From contig NZ_LFYT02000023.1 in assembly GCF_001270065.2 (NCBI RefSeq), forward strand, positions 1 to 64,000: DNA of 64,000 bases, given 5' to 3'. Below, piece after piece: positions 43,598 to 52,957 of the stretch. The position numbers and the translations under genes were made by a program. The notes beneath the pieces are model-generated. The model worked only from the letters and a program-made list of their open reading frames with translations, was not told the origin of the DNA and ran no database searches. Origin of the DNA: Limnohabitans planktonicus II-D5 (GTDB lineage: Bacteria > Pseudomonadota > Gammaproteobacteria > Burkholderiales > Burkholderiaceae_C). Position 1 is the first letter of the stretch, and every line of letters begins with the position of its first letter.

Positions 43598-45487
43598 CTA
43601 TCGTTCCACGGCGACCTTAATCCCCCGCATCAACTCATCCACACAAGCTTCTGCCGTGCGATCCTGGGTGAGCAAGTGCACTTCGGGGGTGTCGGGTGCT
43701 TCATAGGGGCTGTCGATACCCGTGAAGTTTTTCAGCTCGCCCCGGCGGGCCTTGGCATACAGGCCTTTCACGTCGCGCATTTCGCACTCCGCCAGCGGCG
43801 TGTCTACAAAAACCTCGGTGAATTCTTCAGGCTCAAACAAACTGCGGGCCATAGCGCGTTCTGACTTGAACGGAGAAATAAAGCTCACCAGCACCACCAG
43901 GCCCGCATCCACCATCAAACGCGCCACCTCGGCCACACGTCGGATGTTTTCCACACGGTCTGCCTCAGTAAAGCCCAAGTCCCTGTTCAGGCCGTGTCGT
44001 ACGTTGTCTCCATCCAGCAAATAGGTGTGCATACCCTGTGCGTGCAAGCGTTTTTCAAGCAAGTTGGCAATCGTCGACTTACCTGAACCCGACAGACCCG
44101 TCATCCAGATGCACTGCGGGCGCTGCATCTTTTGTGCTGCTCGGGCTTGCTTGTTGACCTCCAATGCCTGCCAGTGGATGTTGCTGGCTCTGCGCAAGGC
44201 AAAGTCCAAGATGCCCGCCCCAACGGTCTCAAAGCTGAGTTTGTCAATCAGGATGAAGCTGCCCAAGACGCGGTTGATCCCATAGGGTTCGAACACCAGG
44301 GGCGCACTGGTCGACAAGTTCACGCAAGCGATTTCATTGAGCCCCAGAGACTTGGCCGCCAATTGGGCACCCGTGTTCACGTCAACCCGATACTTGATGT
44401 CGGTCACTGTGGCGGTCACCTCTTTGCTGGCCAGTTTCAGCCAATATTGCCGGCCAAGTGTCATCGCATGTTCATGCATCCACAACAGGCGCGCTTCAAA
44501 CTGCTCGGCCACCTCGACGGGTTGGTCAACCGCCACCAGCAGATCGCCACGGCTTGCGTCGACCTCGTCCACCAGCGTCAGCGTGACCGCATCACCCGCT
44601 TCGGCTTGCGTTGCCTCATCAAAACCACACCACACCTGCTTGACGCGGGTCTGAACACCCGAAGGCAATACCCGTATGGCATCCCCAGCTTGAATGCGGC
44701 CCTCGGCCAAAGTGCCACAAAAGCCCCTGAAGTCCAAATTCGGACGGTTGACCCACTGCACAGGCATGCGAAACGCCTGCCGCTGCGACGAGCGCGACAC
44801 ATCCACCGTGTCCAGATAAGCCATCAGACTTGGGCCTGCATACCAAGGCATCTGCGGGCTGAGTTGAAGCACGTTCTCCCCCCCAAGACCCGACAACGGC
44901 ATGGCCCGTACAGACTCAAAGCCCAAGTCACGCGCAAAGGCCTGATAGTCGGCCACGATGGTAGTAAATGTGTCCTGACTGAAACCCACCAAGTCCATTT
45001 TGTTGACGGCCAGCACCACATGCCGAATGCCCATCATGGCAACAATGCGGCTGTGCCTGCGTGTTTGCGTGAGCACACCCTTACGCGCATCGATCAGAAT
45101 CACCGCCACATCGGCAGTTGATGCACCTGTGGCCATGTTGCGGGTGTACTGCTCATGCCCGGGTGTGTCCGCCACGATGAAGCGACGCTTGTCGGTGGCA
45201 AAAAATCGGTACGCCACATCAATGGTGATGCCCTGCTCCCTCTCCGACTGCAGACCATCCAGCAGCAGCGCCAGATCTATTTTTTCACCTTGCGTACCGT
45301 ACTGTCGTGACTCCGTCTCCAAGCAGACCAACTGGTCGTCAAAAATGGCCTTGCTTTCAAACAGCAAGCGCCCGATGAGTGTGCTCTTGCCATCGTCCAC
45401 ACTGCCGCACGTGATGAACCTCAGGGTGGATTTGTTGCTTTGGCTTGCCAAAAAATCGGCAATGTTTTTTGCATGCAAATCAGCCAT
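43598..45487 (-). CDS. cysNC: Sulfate adenylyltransferase subunit 1 / APS kinase fusion
   Basis: A 629-residue bifunctional enzyme. The EF-Tu-like GTPase half has G1 [21 protein letters not shown] and VNKMDL; the C-terminal APS kinase half has Walker [16 protein letters not shown] and the [10 protein letters not shown] segment. Together with CysD it makes APS and then PAPS, the sulfate donor for sulfotransferases. This NodQ-like architecture within a sugar locus suggests a dedicated PAPS supply. Its start (ATG 45487) overlaps the cysD stop. Confidence 0.95.
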   Translation of the reverse strand: MADLHAKNIADFLASQSNKSTLRFITCGSVDDGKSTLIGRLLFESKAIFDDQLVCLETESRQYGTQGEKIDLALLLDGLQSEREQGITIDVAYRFFATDKRRFIVADTPGHEQYTRNMATGASTADVAVILIDARKGVLTQTRRHSRIVAMMGIRHVVLAVNKMDLVGFSQDTFTTIVADYQAFARDLGFESVRAMPLSGLGGENVLQLSPQMPWYAGPSLMAYLDTVDVSRSSQRQAFRMPVQWVNRPNLDFRGFCGTLAEGRIQAGDAIRVLPSGVQTRVKQVWCGFDEATQAEAGDAVTLTLVDEVDASRGDLLVAVDQPVEVAEQFEARLLWMHEHAMTLGRQYWLKLASKEVTATVTDIKYRVDVNTGAQLAAKSLGLNEIACVNLSTSAPLVFEPYGINRVLGSFILIDKLSFETVGAGILDFALRRASNIHWQALEVNKQARAAQKMQRPQCIWMTGLSGSGKSTIANLLEKRLHAQGMHTYLLDGDNVRHGLNRDLGFTEADRVENIRRVAEVARLMVDAGLVVLVSFISPFKSERAMARSLFEPEEFTEVFVDTPLAECEMRDVKGLYAKARRGELKNFTGIDSPYEAPDTPEVHLLTQDRTAEACVDELMRGIKVAVER

Positions 45488-46371
45488 CAGAAATACCCTT
45501 CCTGCTTTTTCTTTTCCATCGAACCGGGCACATCTGAATCAATCAGGCGACCTTGCCGCTCTGAACTGCGAGCGTTGAAGGTTTCGGCAATCACCGCCTC
45601 CAGGGTGGAGGCGTCGCTCTCGATGGCTGCCGTCAATGGCCAGCAGCCCAGGGTGCGAAAGCGCACCCGCCGCATTTGTGCCTGCTCGCCGGGGGCAAAC
45701 GGAAATCGGTCATCGTCCACCATGATCAACTGGCCCCCGCGCTCCACCACAGGCCGATCAGCTGCCAGGTACAGCGGCACGATAGGGATGTTTTCTGCGT
45801 GGATGTAATGCCAAATGTCCAGCTCGGTCCAGTTGCTGATGGGGAACACGCGAATGCTCTCGTCAGGCGCAATGCGCGTGTTGTAGAGGTTCCACAACTC
45901 GGGCCGCTGTGCTTTTGGGTCCCAGCGGTGACCCGGGGCGCGAAAGCTGAACACCCGCTCTTTGGCTCGGGACTTTTCTTCGTCGCGTCGAGCACCGCCA
46001 AACACCACATCAAACCCATGTGCATCCAGCGCCTGCTTGAGCCCCTGGGTCTTCATCACATCGGTATGGTAGCTGCTGCCATGGGTGAATGGCCCAACCC
46101 CGGCCGCGAGGCCATCTGGATTGGTGTGGATGATCAGGCGCATGCCGCTTTCGGCCACCATGCGGGAGCGGTGGGCATACATGTCCTTGAACTTCCATCG
46201 TGTGTCCACATGCAGCAGCGGAAACGGCGGCGGAGCCGGATAAAAAGCCTTGCGGGCCAAGTGCAGCATGACCGTGCTGTCTTTGCCGATGGAGTACATC
46301 ATCACCGGGTTGCGGGCGGTGGCCACGACCTCGCGGATGATTTCTATGGATTCGGATTCGAGTTGATTCAT
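45487..46371 (-). CDS. cysD: Sulfate adenylyltransferase subunit 2
   Basis: CysD is the ATP-sulfurylase catalytic subunit (294 residues) of the PP-loop ATPase superfamily. [19 protein letters not shown] (PP motif), [27 protein letters not shown] and the [11 protein letters not shown] segment are typical. I chose the ATG at 46371 ([12 protein letters not shown]), the family's normal start; a TTG at 46485 is in frame but nonconserved. It is followed directly by cysNC and preceded by 260 bases with no gene. Confidence 0.95.
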   Translation of the reverse strand: MNQLESESIEIIREVVATARNPVMMYSIGKDSTVMLHLARKAFYPAPPPFPLLHVDTRWKFKDMYAHRSRMVAESGMRLIIHTNPDGLAAGVGPFTHGSSYHTDVMKTQGLKQALDAHGFDVVFGGARRDEEKSRAKERVFSFRAPGHRWDPKAQRPELWNLYNTRIAPDESIRVFPISNWTELDIWHYIHAENIPIVPLYLAADRPVVERGGQLIMVDDDRFPFAPGEQAQMRRVRFRTLGCWPLTAAIESDASTLEAVIAETFNARSSERQGRLIDSDVPGSMEKKKQEGYF

Positions 46372-46632
46372 GGTTTGTTGGTGCAGTGAGCCGCTCTCAA
46401 TTAAAGACTCAAACACTTGCGAAAGTTCGCTACCGAAGCTTGAAGAAAAACACGTCACAGCTGACGACCTTGTTTGCTTTGTCAAACCTGTGGATGATGC
46501 GCGGTAAATTGATGCAAATGCAGGGCTGAGTGCGCCTGAAAACGAGGCTAAGGTTCTGAAATGACAGAAAAGCCCAGGAAATCATGTCAATTACGGCGTT
46601 GTGGCTGCGGTTTTATTTTAAAAATAACTGCT

Positions 46633-47301
46633 TCAAACAGTCAGGCCATCTACAACAGATGATGAGTTATTCAGACCATCATTAAGTTTACCTACAAGCA
46701 TGCGTTGTGAATTCAACTCAGATTCAGGACGAGGTCTTGCTACATGCCCATGTTCATGCAATGCGCCCAAGTCTTTTACATTCAGCTGATGACGTAAAAA
46801 AATTTGTTGATAGAAAATCGGCGAACGAAAAACGAATGGAAAATTGCGCCACACTCCATCTAGATTATCACCATAATTTACATTTGCATAAAACTTACCA
46901 TCAACAGCAATGTTTTTACTTAAAAATTCCAGCACTTGATCCAACACACTGTCAGAAAGGTGTATCAAGACAGAAAATGCCCAAATATAATCGAAACGTT
47001 TTGGAAAATATAGCGATGAAAGATCATGACAATGAATGATTGTTGGTTTCTTCCAATCAAGACCAGACTCTATCAGTTCAGAGGATGCCTCTCGCAAAGT
47101 CTCAGTCCGAACATCAAGGCCAAAATAATTTCCCGAATCAAGATATTCGATCAAAGGCAGACCCCCCCTCAGTGTCCCACAGCCAAAATCAAGCAATCTA
47201 TGGTGTGATTTAAGTCCTGCATTAATCAAAAATTTAATTTGAAAATTTCTCTTTTCCTCCCACAAATCGGAAGGACCAACCAAAGAGTGTCTGTTATTCA
47301 A
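46633..47301 (-). CDS. Class I SAM-dependent methyltransferase
   Basis: A 222-residue methyltransferase with motif I LLDFGCGTLRGGLPLIEYL, and FGLDVRTETL, DYIWAFSVLIHL and FYANVNYG segments. In a capsule locus it could methylate a sugar hydroxyl or sulfate-bearing residue, but the acceptor is unknown. This gene and the two that follow are notably AT-rich, unlike the flanking DNA, which suggests acquisition from another source. Confidence 0.85.
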   Translation of the reverse strand: MNNRHSLVGPSDLWEEKRNFQIKFLINAGLKSHHRLLDFGCGTLRGGLPLIEYLDSGNYFGLDVRTETLREASSELIESGLDWKKPTIIHCHDLSSLYFPKRFDYIWAFSVLIHLSDSVLDQVLEFLSKNIAVDGKFYANVNYGDNLDGVWRNFPFVFRSPIFYQQIFLRHQLNVKDLGALHEHGHVARPRPESELNSQRMLVGKLNDGLNNSSSVVDGLTV

Positions 47302-47302
47302 A

Positions 47303-48154
47303 TTATGTACCTCGCTTCTTCATCACAAATTTTTGGCGCAAATCTTCAATTTCCTCTACTCGATAAAACCCATTGTAAATCGAGGGATCTCTTATCAACA
47401 GATCTGCCAAATAATTGACAAGACTTGGATCATAAAGGTGGTTTAAATTACGACTTTCAAATGATTGACAAAGGAATGCAGCATCTGGGTCAATCACAGC
47501 AATGGCACGTCCACCACTTGAGATAATATCTTCATAAGTTACAACATGATGTCTAGGCAATAATTCCCGATAAATTGAAAAATACCATCTCAATATTATT
47601 AATTGTCGAGTAATACGATTTTTCTCCTCAGTGAGTTTGGTTTTTAAATCTGAATCAAAAGCCTCAGCAAAAGGTAAATATCCATTATTCACTGGTGCTT
47701 GAATGGTATGCCATGATAGCAACACTGACAATGGGTTACGTACGATTGCAAAACATGAATAATAGATTAGAAGTGTTTTTAATGTGGCAGTAAAGAAATT
47801 GGGATGCTTAATTACAAGTCTAAAATTTGAATTCAATTTTTTTTCAAAACTAACTAACTCATTTTTTACAATCGAAGACCTCAATTCATTAAAGGATAAG
47901 GAACTACCGAAGGGATTATCAGGTACTTTACCATTGCGTGCTTTGCTGATGGCAGTCCCGTCTCGAAGAAGACTTTGACGCTGTTTTTCAAAAAAATTAT
48001 TTATTTTATTTATATACTGCACTGGAAAATCCTCTTTAACTAATTCGCCAGGATTCATGGGTTCATGCAAAGCTACACATTGAGGTAGTTGATTTAAAAT
48101 TGAACATGTGAGTGTTGTTCCAGACCTGGCAATTCCAGTTAATATTATATTCAT
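47303..48154 (-). CDS. PAPS-dependent sulfotransferase (first)
   Basis: A 283-residue sulfotransferase. The 5'-phosphosulfate-binding loop is ILTGIARSGTTLTCSIL (residues 3-19); the 3'-phosphate region is CFAIVRNPLSVLLSWH, with Arg and Ser as usual. It would transfer sulfate from PAPS to a sugar hydroxyl. It is strongly AT-rich and starts 10 bases after the following GT4 gene, with the methyltransferase gene one base beyond its stop. Confidence 0.87.
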   Translation of the reverse strand: MNIILTGIARSGTTLTCSILNQLPQCVALHEPMNPGELVKEDFPVQYINKINNFFEKQRQSLLRDGTAISKARNGKVPDNPFGSSLSFNELRSSIVKNELVSFEKKLNSNFRLVIKHPNFFTATLKTLLIYYSCFAIVRNPLSVLLSWHTIQAPVNNGYLPFAEAFDSDLKTKLTEEKNRITRQLIILRWYFSIYRELLPRHHVVTYEDIISSGGRAIAVIDPDAAFLCQSFESRNLNHLYDPSLVNYLADLLIRDPSIYNGFYRVEEIEDLRQKFVMKKRGT

Positions 48155-48163
48155 ATTTTTTTC

Positions 48164-49090
48164 TTACCCAATATCAATAGAATTCAAAATTTCAATGAAA
48201 CGAGCTCTCTCTTCTTTCAATGAATGCGCTTTAAACTGCAGCTCTCCATTTGTCCTGATTTTCTCACTATAATTTGTTGAAAGCATTTCCATCGCCTCAC
48301 AACATGAGGAAATAATTCCTTCTAAAGAATATATTGGAACTATGCAGTTTTGCATATGGAAGCAAAATTCATTATTCCCAATACAATCAGGACAAATAAC
48401 TAATGTTCCTAGCCCCATTCCTTCAAGCGCAGGAAGATAAAAACCTTCAGATTCGCATGGAAGAAATATTGTGATGGCAGAACGCGCCACAAGCGAAAGA
48501 TAATCAAATCGCTCATGCATTTTAATTAATAGGTGATTTTTTATTCCCAATTTATTTAATTCTTGAGCTATTTGAGCTGCCAACTCTGGTTTTTTATACC
48601 CCGCAATGAGAACTTGGTTATCTTTGTAAACATTTTTTTCTGGAAAATCTAATGGATCAACTCCATTTTTAATAACAAAAGTTTTGCCATTGACTATACC
48701 AGTCGAAATAATTGCATCAGCTACAGCCTGACTAACGCAAATTCGAATTGCGGGACGCCTTAAAAAATTATACCGAAAATCGTTCGGATCAGCATGCCTA
48801 ACATGCTGAATTAGATTAATTACAGGTTTATCAATATCAAATGGAACAACAGACCAATCCAGACCAGCAACAAATAACACATCTGCTAATTCAGGCTCCC
48901 AATTCAACTCTAAATCTTCTGAATTTATTGAAGTAGAATTATTTAAAATATAATTTGAGTTTTTTGAAAAATATATTTTTGAATTAAAATTATTTGAATG
49001 CTTAACATGCTCAAAGTAGTTAAAGACCTTAAGATGCCCGCCTGTAAATCCTTGATAATCACGATAAAATAGTATTTTTTTAGATTTCAT
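48164..49090 (-). CDS. GT4-like glycosyltransferase, AT-rich
   Basis: A 308-residue glycosyltransferase-like protein. It has VLIAGYKKPELAAQIAQELNKLG, IFLPCESEGFYLPALEGMGLGTLVICPD (donor-binding motif E-x-x-x-Y-L-P-A-L-E), and the N-terminal YQGFTGGHLKVFNYFEH. It is much richer in A+T than its neighbours at 52-64 kb. An interval of about 246 bases without a gene precedes it (49091-49336). Confidence 0.82.
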   Translation of the reverse strand: MKSKKILFYRDYQGFTGGHLKVFNYFEHVKHSNNFNSKIYFSKNSNYILNNSTSINSEDLELNWEPELADVLFVAGLDWSVVPFDIDKPVINLIQHVRHADPNDFRYNFLRRPAIRICVSQAVADAIISTGIVNGKTFVIKNGVDPLDFPEKNVYKDNQVLIAGYKKPELAAQIAQELNKLGIKNHLLIKMHERFDYLSLVARSAITIFLPCESEGFYLPALEGMGLGTLVICPDCIGNNEFCFHMQNCIVPIYSLEGIISSCCEAMEMLSTNYSEKIRTNGELQFKAHSLKEERARFIEILNSIDIG

Positions 49091-49336
49091 TGATTATTTT
49101 ACCAAATGAAGTACCTGTGTAAGTCGAGCACCTAGGAGTCTGTCGGGATTTGTCAAAAGAGGGGTTCCAGAATCGATATTTTTGTATTTATAAAAGTTGG
49201 TCGAATTTTTAAACGATTTTTACGCCCAAAAGTTGCCCAATTGTTAAGCAAATTCTTCTCAGGCAATGAAATTCTGAAAAACTCTTAGCCAAATTAGCAA
49301 GCAGTTATAGCTTTAATGTCTAAAGTTAAACTGTTA

Positions 49337-50260
49337 CTACGGAAAATCTAAAGAGCTGCACTTAATGTCAACGTCAAGATGGCGCGCCCAATATTCCTCT
49401 TCTCGCCTGAGCAGGGTTTCTGCCATGTACAAGGAGAGTGCCCAAGGTGTTGACAAAAACTCCTGTGCTATTGGTTCAGGCCAAATATTGGAATACGTAG
49501 ACGGCCCTGCTGCCAACAAATCGTGCCAATTCCGACTCAATTCATTTTTTATCCTGGTGCGCCAGCGAGAAAATAGCAGACGGCTGTTTTGGAAGTCCTG
49601 CAAAGTGTTGGTCTTGCGGCTGAGACTGACATGGTGGTGAATTCGGCTTTTGCTTGCCAGAAAAACCCTCCTGTTCAATGCTTGGAACTTGAAGCACAAG
49701 TCGATGTCTTCACATCCGTTGACATAACTTTCATCAAAACCGCCAGCCCTGATAAAGTCAGCTTTGCGCAGCAGCATGCATGCACCTGTCACCGCAAAGG
49801 GTTTGATAATCGGTTCATGATCAATAGTCTTTACATGCTGCAGTTGACCCAATGGAGAGAGCTCGACACCCGCATGGTCGACTTCCCCATCTTCCACACG
49901 GTACTGCACATTACCCACCAGACCAGCCTTGAGTGCGGTCGAATGCAAGGCCGCCAGCATGGGCTCCAACCAGCGTGGCGTGAGCAACACATCATTATTT
50001 AGCAAAGCCAGCACATCGCCCCTGGCCATATTGACACCCACGTTATTGCTGGCGGCGTAGCCTCGGTTAACATCATTGATCAAAAATCTGATGCATGGAT
50101 CCTTCAAGGATTCAAGCCATTCTCGAGTGCCGTCGGTGGAAGTATCATCGACAAAAATAATTTCGTGATCGATGCCTGTGGGCATGAATTCACGTAAAGA
50201 AGCCAACATCGCCTGTGTGGCTGACAAGTGATTGTGCAGCGGGATGACGAAACTGATCAT
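49337..50260 (-). CDS. GT2 glycosyltransferase
   Basis: A 307-residue family 2 GT-A enzyme. MISFVIPLHNHLSATQAMLASL, IIFVDDTSTDGT, NRGYAASNNVG, VLALLNNDVLL (the DxD-like site) and TGACMLLRKADFIRAGGFDESYVNGCEDIDLCF are all typical. It likely builds a capsule sugar linkage or modifies a repeat unit. The start at 50260 (ATGATCAG) is used; an in-frame TTG at 50272 is less likely. Confidence 0.9.
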   Translation of the reverse strand: MISFVIPLHNHLSATQAMLASLREFMPTGIDHEIIFVDDTSTDGTREWLESLKDPCIRFLINDVNRGYAASNNVGVNMARGDVLALLNNDVLLTPRWLEPMLAALHSTALKAGLVGNVQYRVEDGEVDHAGVELSPLGQLQHVKTIDHEPIIKPFAVTGACMLLRKADFIRAGGFDESYVNGCEDIDLCFKFQALNRRVFLASKSRIHHHVSLSRKTNTLQDFQNSRLLFSRWRTRIKNELSRNWHDLLAAGPSTYSNIWPEPIAQEFLSTPWALSLYMAETLLRREEEYWARHLDVDIKCSSLDFP

Positions 50261-50341
50261 GCCCGCAGCCAAACGGTGGGCAACAGGAGAACTGTTAATC
50301 CAACAGGAATTGGGTAATTAACCATAAATTTATACAGCTTC

Positions 50342-51130
50342 ATGATTTCAAAACAACTCAAACCGATCGTTGATTTCCTCATAGCAGGAGCACAGAAAGC
50401 AGGCACAACGACGTTGCACAGCGCCTTGTCACATCACCCCGACCTGTATCTTTCCACACCTAAGGAAATTCATTTCTTTGACAATGACGCAGCTTTCGCC
50501 AGCGACTTGCCAGATTATTCTTTCTACGATGCCCACTTTTCAAAGGCCACGGCAAGACAACAATGCGGTGAGGCCACGCCTGCTTACATTTTTCACGCAC
50601 AAGCTGCACATCGCATCAAAGCCTACAACCCTGGCATGAAATGGCTGGTGTCTTTGCGCAACCCCATCGATCGAGCTTTTTCACACTGGAACATGGAGCG
50701 CAGTCGCGGTAAAGAAAATCTGACTTTTCGACAGGCAATTTTTGCAGAGAAAGATCGCACACGAGATGCACTGCCTCTTCAGGAAATGCGTTTTTCTTAC
50801 ACAGCGCGCGGACATTACTCACAGCAATTGCATCGTCTTTATTCGCTTTTCCCTCGTGATCAAATTCTGGTGTTTCGGTTTGAAAGGCTCGCTCACGATC
50901 CCGAGGGTTTACTCGCCGAAATTCATCGGTTTTTAGGTATCACGGTCTCTCTCCAAAAATCCATTCCCAAGATGCATGCTTTGCCGTACGTGGCACCGTT
51001 GAGCGATGAAGATCATTGTTTGTTGATCGATATTTTTGAATCCGAACTGCTGAATCTTGAGGCATTGACTGGCTGGAATTGCGATACATGGCGAAGGCCT
51101 TTTCCCAGAATCTCAGATGCACTGCCCTGA
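50342..51130 (+). CDS. PAPS-dependent sulfotransferase (second), opposite strand
   Basis: A 262-residue sulfotransferase resembling heparan sulfate-type enzymes. The 5'-PSB loop is FLIAGAQKAGTTTLHSAL, KEIHFFDND is conserved, and WLVSLRNPIDRAFSHWNMER is the 3'-phosphate site; FRFERLAHDPE and AEIHRFLGI follow. It is the only plus-strand gene between rpoD and the window end, which points to separate acquisition or an inversion. A short palindrome and T-run at 51168-51190 may end it. Confidence 0.92.
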   Translation: MISKQLKPIVDFLIAGAQKAGTTTLHSALSHHPDLYLSTPKEIHFFDNDAAFASDLPDYSFYDAHFSKATARQQCGEATPAYIFHAQAAHRIKAYNPGMKWLVSLRNPIDRAFSHWNMERSRGKENLTFRQAIFAEKDRTRDALPLQEMRFSYTARGHYSQQLHRLYSLFPRDQILVFRFERLAHDPEGLLAEIHRFLGITVSLQKSIPKMHALPYVAPLSDEDHCLLIDIFESELLNLEALTGWNCDTWRRPFPRISDALP

Positions 51131-51333
51131 GCTGTTATTGTTTCTTTGCTCTTGAACGACGGTGTGAACGTCAAATTGACGTATTCCTTTTTTGATCATG
51201 CCCCATGAGGCAGCCAATGACCGTCAGACTACTCGCTACTAGACGTGTACAACTTCAGCCAACTCCATACCTGGCAAAGACAAGGATTCGAGGCGACGAA
51301 TAAGTCATCCGTAGGACAAGTTGAGAACAGGCA

Positions 51334-52884
51334 TCAGGCACCCGGGTCGGCTGCATTCAAGCCATCAGCCAGCCGTAGACCCTTGTACAGATCCAGTTGC
51401 GCCTCTGCCCGCTTGAACGCCGTGTGCAGCCTTGCCACTGCTGCCTCTAGCTCTTGCATGCGGGCCGAATCTGTTGCAGCAGATCTGCGTAATGAATCCC
51501 TTTCGCTGGCTGCAATGGTCAAGTCTGACTTTGCGCTTTGCAACTGCTGCCGCAATGCCGAACACCCCTGACCCAATTGTGCCAAGGCCAGCATAGGCAG
51601 TTCGACTTTCATAGAAGTGCAGAAAGACCATCCTCTATCTATTTTGTGGAGTAAAGCCGCAGGAATATTCAAAGTCACATGTGGATCAAAGCCACTGGAT
51701 AGGACTTCAAAACTGGCTGATGCCCCGCTGCTTAAGTGGTGCATATCTGACGACTTTTGTGCAAACAGATCTTCGCCAGAAGGGCAGATCCATCGTACCT
51801 GTCTTTTGTCATCCTCTATCCAAACCTTTTGCACCATGCAATGAGCTGGCCTGTCGATGATGTCCCAACGCAAACTACCTATGGGGCCCTGCAATTCCGG
51901 AAAAACAAAGCGCTGCTGTGTCATATCACCAAATGACCAAAGCGAATAAAGTTTGCGGTCTTCTTCAAAAGACTGCCCCGTACTGGCGTAAAAAAGCTCC
52001 GACCTACCCTCCTGCCCGATTGCCTGAATAAGCTGAGCATTACGGCTATAGACAATTAATGGCTCCAAGTCTTGCAAGTACATCTTCCAGCGACCACGCA
52101 CCTCGTCCAGTGCCGCAAGCGATAGGTCATCCATGGGTCCACTGAGCAAGGCATACACCTCTTGTGCCAGGTTCATGGCCAGCCCTGTTGACTGGTCATT
52201 TGCTTCAGTGTGATGATTCAGCGCTGACGACAAGAAACGATCAATCGAATCCCCACAGCTCGTCATGTTGCCATTCAGTTCTGGCATTTCCAGCTCAAGC
52301 TCCTGCCAGATATGGCGAATCACACTGCGCCAATCCGAGAGCAGAGCATCGTAGTGCACAAAGGCACGCGGCAGCCCACGTGTATGCTGCTCCGCTTCGA
52401 GCATGTATGCTAGATACAGCAAAGCAGCTCGCTGCCCAGAAATCCAATCGCGCTGAGAAAGTGACCGGACTACGGCATGGGGCGAGCGCAATGCAAAAAC
52501 ATAACGAGGAACACAATCCGTGGACTGCCACACATCTTGTAGTAAAGGCAGCAACCTGCAAGCCCGCGGGTCCTTGAAGACTATGGGTTGCAAGGGATCA
52601 AACTCCTCATGGAGCAAGTCCTGCAGATCTTTCTCTGCAGCTTGGGCAACCACGCTGTCATGCCAATCGTTGGGGAGCAGTCTTGGGTCGTTCCAGCTTC
52701 TCTCGAGCTGATTCAATAACAATTCAAGACGTGCGTTGATGAGCTCGTCTTCAAAGTAACCACTGGGATTGAACGCGTCAGCAGGCATTAACTTTTTGCC
52801 TGCCGCAAAGCCCAGCCTGTTAAATACGCCCGTCAACGCAGAAGTTCCACTGCGGTGCATGCCCAAAACCACAATCAGACTCAA
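51334..52884 (-). CDS. Sulfotransferase-like protein with C-terminal coiled coil (third)
   Basis: A 516-residue protein. The first ~240 residues have the P-loop-like VLGMHRSGTSALTGVFNRLG and a 3'-phosphate-type RSPHAVVRSLSQRD, as in sulfotransferase-like glycan enzymes. A middle beta-rich segment (about 270-420) has no clear family. The last ~90 residues (ALRQQLQSAKSDL...ELEAAVARLHTAFKRAEAQLD) form a coiled coil. It is possibly a membrane- or complex-anchored sulfotransferase. Confidence 0.82.
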   Translation of the reverse strand: MSLIVVLGMHRSGTSALTGVFNRLGFAAGKKLMPADAFNPSGYFEDELINARLELLLNQLERSWNDPRLLPNDWHDSVVAQAAEKDLQDLLHEEFDPLQPIVFKDPRACRLLPLLQDVWQSTDCVPRYVFALRSPHAVVRSLSQRDWISGQRAALLYLAYMLEAEQHTRGLPRAFVHYDALLSDWRSVIRHIWQELELEMPELNGNMTSCGDSIDRFLSSALNHHTEANDQSTGLAMNLAQEVYALLSGPMDDLSLAALDEVRGRWKMYLQDLEPLIVYSRNAQLIQAIGQEGRSELFYASTGQSFEEDRKLYSLWSFGDMTQQRFVFPELQGPIGSLRWDIIDRPAHCMVQKVWIEDDKRQVRWICPSGEDLFAQKSSDMHHLSSGASASFEVLSSGFDPHVTLNIPAALLHKIDRGWSFCTSMKVELPMLALAQLGQGCSALRQQLQSAKSDLTIAASERDSLRRSAATDSARMQELEAAVARLHTAFKRAEAQLDLYKGLRLADGLNAADPGA

Positions 52885-52957
52885 GATGGCCCCCTGAAAA
52901 CAGTCACAGCATGATCAATTTGAGGAACTGGACCATAAAAATAAAAAGCGGATTATC

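Noticed and set aside
43598-46371. cysD-cysNC as an ordinary sulfate-assimilation operon.
   Set aside because: No cysH, cysI, cysJ or sulfate transporter is alongside, and three sulfotransferase-like genes are in the same locus. I keep it as PAPS supply for sulfation, though a dual role is possible.
51168-51190. A strong terminator after the plus-strand sulfotransferase.
   Set aside because: The seven-base AT-containing arms are weak and the T-run is interrupted; kept only as a remark in the gene entry.
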